A stretch of DNA of 64,000 nt from Limonium bicolor (lineage: Eukaryota; Streptophyta; Magnoliopsida; Caryophyllales; Plumbaginaceae). This document shows, piece after piece, positions 58,046-64,000 of this stretch; within the stretch, counting starts at the first letter, position 1; each line of letters begins with the position of its first letter. The position numbers were made by a program, and so were the translations under genes. The notes under the pieces were generated by a model, which had not been told where the DNA came from, searched no databases, and was given only the letters and a program-made list of their open reading frames with translations. The DNA lies in NCBI GenBank assembly GCA_023374045.1, contig CM041776.1, positions 282,533,999 through 282,597,998 on the forward strand, given 5' to 3'.

Positions 58046-61000
58046 TGTAACACCCCAACCGTTAATCCTATGCTTACCGTCTAATCGTCCTGTTAATTCA
58101 TGAGTTCGCAGCGGAATTACTACTACTACGGCGGGTGCGACAATGCCGCTAACCGCCCATACGGTTAGCTAGGCTACTAATACTTACAGTCACGGTCTGA
58201 TGAACATATGTACCGAGCTACTAAATAACACTTAGCCATTTACAAAATACCATACGCTTACATCCAAGGATTACCGAGTATTTAGAGCATATCAAATTAC
58301 ATTCCCATTTCTGAGCTTCCAAAAGAGTGAGTTTAATTCCTACTCATCTATACCAATGCCACTCTTCCATGTCCAAAAAGGTGTACCACATGGTACACCG
58401 GCTAATCAAAAACTGTAGCCCTGTACTACTTAGTACACCCATATCAATTCATTGTTTACAACCAACAAAAGAAGATAAAAGAAATGAAACTAGATCTTCA
58501 CATCTTCATCACTCGCGGGTACCTGCGTGTAGTAAAAATGGTCCCCCGAGGGGGTCAGCTTACGCTGCGCATGAACTCCGCATATACCGATTGCTAGCAA
58601 GGGTACGCCGACTAATTGGCGACCGCTAAACATGCTTGTTCATTACTCATACATACATGCTTTACATACAATCATACATACATTACAATACATCATACAC
58701 TTCAAGGCAACAATACAATAGAGTTCACGATACTTACCTTCACAAGGTTAGCCAAATTGTGCATCCGGGTTAATCGGAATGCATATTACTCTTTTACTCA
58801 TTACTTACTTCTTCTTACTTACAATTACTTACTTCCTTTTTACTTTACTTACTCATTCTTATTACTTACTTATACTCAAGTCAAGTCGTCGGGACCTCCG
58901 GCCTTGGGGACTACTCCGTCCCACATCCGGGATTTACTTGACTCACTAATCCGGGATGCTACCCACTTAAGGGATTTGGGCCGCGGACCAGTTTAAGAGT
59001 CAGGAATTGGAGCCAACCTCTCGTGACTCCGCATCCTCACGCGTGGCCGAAACTATATCGGACTTCTACTCATTCCAATTTAATTACCATTTTAAGTTAG
59101 GATGGTTAGATTGTTAGGAACAAGTTAGAAGTCCAGCTCATCACAATCGGTCACAGTGCAATACATCTACATACACACATTCATATCATCCATACATTTC
59201 ATGAAGTATACAAACTAAGTTTAAAGAAAATACAACATCATACAACACTACATATTCACAAGTAGCATATTAACTCCGATTCGTGCATTTATCTTTATTG
59301 GTGATCAATTAGCACACAACACACAAATCAGAGTAGCCATGATAGCATTCGGGGCATGAGGAATTCATACCGTTCACCGTCGTACGTAATTCCAAACGTC
59401 CTTCGATGTCACAAACCAAGTCCTATTACATACATACAATTGAATGATTAATTTAACTATCATTACTTAACTCACTTACTATGTCCTTATACTTCTTGCA
59501 TTTGCTCTTTACTTATTACTTTTCCTTTACTTAGTTTTACTTCCTTACTTAAGGTTTGCATGCTTACACACATATACATACACATATATGTATGGGTATA
59601 CATATACATATATATACAATTATTATTTAAATTAAAATAATTTTTTTTTTTTTTTTTTTTGTCAGGACCGGACTTGCGACCGACCTTGCAAGTCCGGTCC
59701 ATTCCAGTAGCTACCGTACCGAAAATTCCTGGCCCGACCGAACTTGCAAGTCCGGTCGCAAGTTCGGTCGCTTCCAGTAGCTCAGGTTGCGGAATTCTTC
59801 TGGCCGACCGAACTTGCAAGTCCGGTCGCAAGTTCGGTCGATTCCAGTAGCTATCCTCGGGAAATTTTCTGGGCCGACCGAACTTGCATGTCCGGTCGCA
59901 AGTCCGGTCGATTCCAGTAGGTTACAGGATGGGAATTTTTCTGGCCGACCGAACTTGCAAGTCCGGTCGCAAGTTCGGTCGATTCCAGTAGGTTACAGGA
60001 TGGGAAAATTCTGGCCGACCGAACTTGCAAGTCCGGTCGCAAGTTCGGTCGATTCCAGTAGGTTACAGACGGGGAAAATCTCTGGCCCGACCGACCGACT
60101 TGCAAGTCCGGTCGCAAGTCCGGTCGATTCCAGTAGCTCACCCGTCTTTGTAAGTCTGGGCTCGACCGAACTTGCAAGTCCGGTCGCAAGTTCGGTCCGG
60201 CCCAGTATTTGCATTTTAAATTCTGTTTTCAGTCCTCTCTTTAACCCAATACTTCCCCATTGTTCCTACACTTAATCCTACATGTTTTAACACTAATTAC
60301 GCCCTCCTAATACACCTTAGTTCATCCATTAATTCCTTACACAATTCTATACTCATTCACTCACATAACTCTCCAAGTTTCACTCAACACTTGCACTAGT
60401 TATTTCCTCTAGTTACATTATGCTACAGATTTTAACCCTTACACCTCCCTCTACATCTCCCTCTTTAATGTCATTTCTAACACTCTTACTATATCTAGAA
60501 TCCATTATCTAGCTCTCTCAACTTTCCCTCTAACTATCCAAATCAAAATCTGTTACAACTCACATTAGCCATCTAGTTTTAATTCTCTAAGTGTTCTAAT
60601 CCTAGGCAAATTTTGCCATAGTCTCTCCCCTTATACTTTTATACTCTCACCACATGTTCTAGTTCACATTTTCAACACTCATTTCACACCTGTTTTCGAC
60701 AATCAATATACACAAGCTCCCATATACAATCCCAATAACTAAAACAACACTAAAACACTACAAAATTCCTGCACTCAAGATACCATTCCCAATCTGTTTT
60801 AAATGAGTTTTACACATCTTTTAAAGCTTCCAAAATACTTATATTCTCCTACACATTACACTACTAATACATTATCATTTACAATACACATTTTTACTTC
60901 TAAAAATCTGTTACATTATACATATACAAGGCTATACAAGGGTGAGCATTATTACCTTGATTCTCTTCTAGATTTCCTTCTTCTTCTTTCTCCTTCTTTA

Positions 61001-62102
61001 CCGGTTTTGAAATATCAACCTCTAATGCTACAGCCCACCAACATACATATTTTCAATACTAAACTAAACTCAAACATTACTTAAGTTCTAATGTACATTC
61101 TAGGGTTTAGAATATTTATTACCTTGCAATGGTTCAAGTGCTGTTTGGAGTGGCTCAACAACAAAATAACAACCCCACCAAGATGCCAAAATCGGCTAGA
61201 ACAACAAGGAACAACAAGGGTTTAGTTATGAATCTCGTTTTGCCATTTAGGCTAGAAAAAGATGGAGCTTTTGAAGAGATTTTTACCTTAGAAGAACAAG
61301 GAGACCAAGGTGGCTCCAATGGTGGTGTTGAAACTTCAAATGGGATATACCCACAAAATCGAAAATGCTTGTTTTTGGATTTTGGAAGGATGAAAGTGTA
61401 GCTCTTGGAGAGAGGAACACAATGGTGGTGTTTTTATAATTTTTGGAAGAGGTTTGCTAGAGTTTCAAGAGGAGAGAAGGGAGTTTTGTGTGGGTTCTCT
61501 TCTTTTCACCATGGAAATCGCATGGAGCAAGGAGGAAGAAGAAGAGAGTGAGTGAGGGGGCTTTCTTACGTGAGAGAAGAGAATGAGAGGAGGAGAGAGA
61601 GAGTAGAAAAGTGAGAGTGAGGGTTACTTTTGCAATTTTAATTGCTTTTGTCTTTAGTGAGTAAAAAGAGAAGAGTGTGTGTGTGTATATATGTGGAATC
61701 GGACACACACAGAGAGAGTGTGGGGGTTTTGAAATTTATTTGTAATATTGGACACATAACTTTGTGTTATTTATATTTCTACCCCACAACTTCCCGTTTT
61801 TGACAGTTTTTACTAATCTCTCGTTTTATTGATTTTATTGGTCCTAAAGCTTCCTTAATATTTACTAATTACTATGTGACTATTTAGTTGACCAAAATTG
61901 TTACGAGTCTATTTGACCCGCTTAAAGACACGTTTTCCCGGTTACCTCGAAAAACGCACTTTAAGGTTCGTTAGTGATTTTAATCCATTTTAAGGATCCG
62001 TTTTCTTCGGGATTTGTTCCCTAATAATTATTTATACTTAATTAAGCCTCTAAATTACTTATTAGCCTAATTAATCATTATTTTTAAATACGGGGTATTT
62101 CA
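58046..62102 (-). repeat. 5' LTR of chromovirus B-full
   Basis: 4057 bp, same termini and internal order as the 3' LTR: hairpin array, poly(T) run (59639-59660) and promoter end near 61680. Differences from the 3' LTR are mostly single-base indels and a few short indels (for example near 61870). The outer end abuts the TSD CTATC at 62103-62107. Confidence 0.93.
59665..60199 (-). repeat. Hairpin array in the 5' LTR of B-full
   Basis: Eight units matching those at 49097-49635 in order and linkers. One unit (about 60088) has an extra CGAC, and the A-run in one linker differs. Confidence 0.92.
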
Positions 62103-62397
62103 CTATCTCTTAATCCTTGTACATGTGGTATTACTTTATCAGAGCAACCTTCTTAATTTTGGCACCTCTCTCCTTGTAAAGCCTTCCGGTTCCAAGTGTA
62201 GGATGCGGGATACAACGCCCGGATGCGGAATACGGGACGCGGGATGCGGTGCTTGACCGTAGAGTGCCGGGACGTGGGATCCAGTCATGAGGCCTAGGGC
62301 CCGGATTGGTGCTTGGTGCCTAGATTAGAGCCTCAATAGGGATCTGAGGTCTGGACCGTCTTGACCCTTCTGTCTCATCATATTTTTGCCCTCTTCA

Positions 62398-64000
62398 CCT
62401 AGCTATCCCACTAGATCGTTACTGCACAAGTGCAATACCAAAACACTCAGTCCTACAGAGTGCAGAGGCGTAAACTCTTGGCAGTAAATCACTTATGCGA
62501 TTGCAATAGGAATGAACATTATTTCCTTATTGCCCGGTCTGTCTACCATCTTGTATTTAACAATTCCATAGCCTTGTGTGATTATTCAAATACATTGGCT
62601 GCTTGCTGCACACCATGTTCTTACTGAGTCTACAGTATTGGTTTACATGGCATCCACTCATGTGTTTCCACCATTATATAATGGTTCACCATTCATTTGG
62701 CTGTTTACTGAATATGCTATACTTGTGTTTCCCCTTGAGCGTTATTACTTTATTAACCGACTACTCTTTCGCTTTCTGCCAATTGCTATCAAAGCCTTCT
62801 TTGGTTTCATTTGTTACAATTTTTGCTTGGCAATGACTTGATGCTCAAGCTCCACTACATTAGTAGTTCTGAAAGAGATGTATTATCAGATATTCACTGA
62901 TGGTATTCCCTTCCTGGAATCTATGTGTTCACCGCTCTCGCGGTCTCACATTAACGAGTGGTATCCTTGCTCGTAGTTTATTAAACTATTTGTTGGTGCC
63001 GTTTTTTTGCAACTCCCCACATGGTTCACAGTAGGTTTGCAACCTTTAAGTTATGAATTGTAATGGGTTCCTGGCTTACTAGCCATGTTGCCTAGAGTTC
63101 TGCTCATTATAGGCGGTTCACGTATTTTTGCATTACTCCATATGCCATCAAATGGCTTGGAGGTACTTACTGGGCTCCATGATGGGATCATCGCATCACG
63201 CTTGCGTCTGTTGGATGCCCCTTTAAGTATCCTAGTATTGATCGGTACCATTTCTCAATTTAGGGTATCCCCTGGTAAGTGGGATCCCTTTGGTGTTCTA
63301 ACCAAGTGTTCATTATAGCTCTTGTGCTCTTATTACGCTTCCGGCACCCTTCAAGGATTGCTCCTAGGTGTTGTTAAGTCATGCCATTACGTTTGGCTAA
63401 CATTATGAGTATGTTCAATCTATTATCCCACCTTGCGGTTTCGGATCTGAGTTATCCCGTTTAGGGTCATAACGTCTCCCGTTCTTAGGGTAGACCGTTG
63501 ATGTTTCTCTTTATGTTATAACTGGTTTGATATTCTTTTGGTGATGAACGGTATTCTCCGGTACCTTATATGATCACTCTGGGTATTATACCTTATCCAT
63601 TGAACTTTCTCGTTTCATACTAGGCGTTTGCCTTGCCGGGTTTAAACCGGGTATTCATTCCAGCTAACATGCTTTTGCTTCAATATCCTTGAGACATATC
63701 CAATTTCTTTGATCTATTACTAGAGCTTCTCGCACTCCTTAGCTCCTAATCATCCTCTTAAAGTGAGTTCTTGACTCCTTTAGCTTTATAAGCTTATCTG
63801 GGTTCCTTCGATTGTTCGAGGCGTCCAATTGTTTCGGTTTGAGTTTACTTATGGTCCGTAGAACGGAGTCGACTACTTCCCGTGTTTCGTACACTACATG
63901 TATACATACGTGGGGTACCTTATTGGTACGTTACCACTTACTCGACTAACTCATAAAAGGGTCTGTCAGGCCCACAAGCTCCTTCGGAGTGCGGTCGTCC
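62398..64000 (-). repeat. Duplicated right flank of element X
   Basis: Near-identical to 42681-44274 (starts CCTAGCTATC). Presumed chromovirus C internal debris. It contains no recognisable gene; differences from the first copy are mostly 1-2-nt indels. Confidence 0.85.

Larger units (their letters stand above)
47464..62102 (-). mobile_element. Complete chromovirus B-full (Ty3/gypsy, Tekay/Del-like) with AlkB-like exon
   Basis: 14,639 bp, TG...CA, TSD CTATC. Minus-strand order: 5' LTR 58046-62102, iMet PBS 58029-58040, gag with two CCHC knuckles, AlkB-like segment, protease, RT, RNase H, integrase, chromodomain, polypurine tract, 3' LTR 47464-51516. The LTRs are 4057 and 4053 bp and very similar by eye, so the insertion is fairly young. 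Yet gag, AlkB and pol contain many 1-nt frameshifts, at odds with that youth unless some are consensus errors. It is structurally complete and lies within the duplicated LTR-X3. Confidence 0.95.
47233..62397 (-). repeat. LTR-X3 (duplicated LTR of X), split by insertion
   Basis: Two pieces, 47233-47463 and 62108-62397, add up to 521 bp and equal LTR-X1 in length. The break is a clean 5-bp duplication CTATC (47459-47463 and 62103-62107) around the inserted element. TATA box on the minus strand at 47432-47441. Confidence 0.9.
47043..64000. repeat. Second copy of a tandem duplication, split by a chromovirus
   Basis: From TTTGATTTTGATCATAAAG at 47043 the sequence repeats 41989 onward at an offset of 5054 bp: end of element X, its PBS, its 5' LTR and its right flank. 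The copy is interrupted at 47464-62102 by the minus-strand chromovirus and resumes at 62103 to the window end (64000 matches about 44274). At least 2.3 kb of duplicated sequence is visible; the unit is probably about 5.05 kb. Confidence 0.88.

Overview
The window is plant DNA made almost entirely of nested, mostly degenerate LTR retrotransposons. I see no convincing host gene, rRNA, tRNA gene or CRISPR array. Evidence for a flowering-plant nuclear genome: primer-binding sites matching plant tRNA-Asp and tRNA-iMet, Ty3/gypsy chromovirus polyproteins with a C-terminal chromodomain, about 4-kb LTRs opening TGAAATACCCC, a CACTA element with 3-bp target-site duplication (TSD), and a hAT-like element with 8-bp TSD. 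I cannot name the species.

Layout. 1-942: unassigned, promoter-like on the minus strand. 943-13303: tandem array of a non-autonomous element with tRNA-Asp PBS and one gag-like ORF, in the order truncated internal, LTR, internal, LTR, internal, LTR; neighbouring copies share LTRs. 13304-22124: chromovirus A on the plus strand (AlkB-like exon, protease, RT, RNase H, integrase, chromodomain, 4-kb LTR, then a tRNA-iMet PBS, so this LTR was also shared with a following copy). 22125-25932: truncated minus-oriented chromovirus LTR B carrying a CACTA element. 25933-28583: decayed Tat/Ogre-like gag split by a hAT-like element. 28584 to about 45480: decayed minus-strand chromovirus C, split by non-autonomous element X (35155-42680, TSD CCTAG). 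45481-47042: Tat/Ogre-like debris. From 47043 a tandem duplication (offset 5054 bp) repeats the right end of X and its flank. Its second copy is split by a complete minus-strand chromovirus (called B-full), 47464-62102, with TSD CTATC.

The most interesting content is in the two best chromoviruses, A and B-full. Both carry an AlkB-type 2-oxoglutarate/Fe(II) dioxygenase region between gag and protease. In B-full a phase-1 splice donor ends gag. The AlkB segment has its own 3' splice site in a compatible phase, its own stop codon and an AATAAA, and a second compatible 3' splice site opens the protease exon. A keeps both acceptors, the stop and the AATAAA, but its gag is gone. This suggests an alternative terminal exon: one splice gives Gag-AlkB, the other gives Gag-Pol.

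The second notable theme is that each chromovirus LTR family here has a mid-LTR block of long inverted repeats. Their primary sequence differs between families while the two arms stay complementary. Many reading frames are broken by 1-nt indels, some of which look like long-read consensus errors rather than decay.
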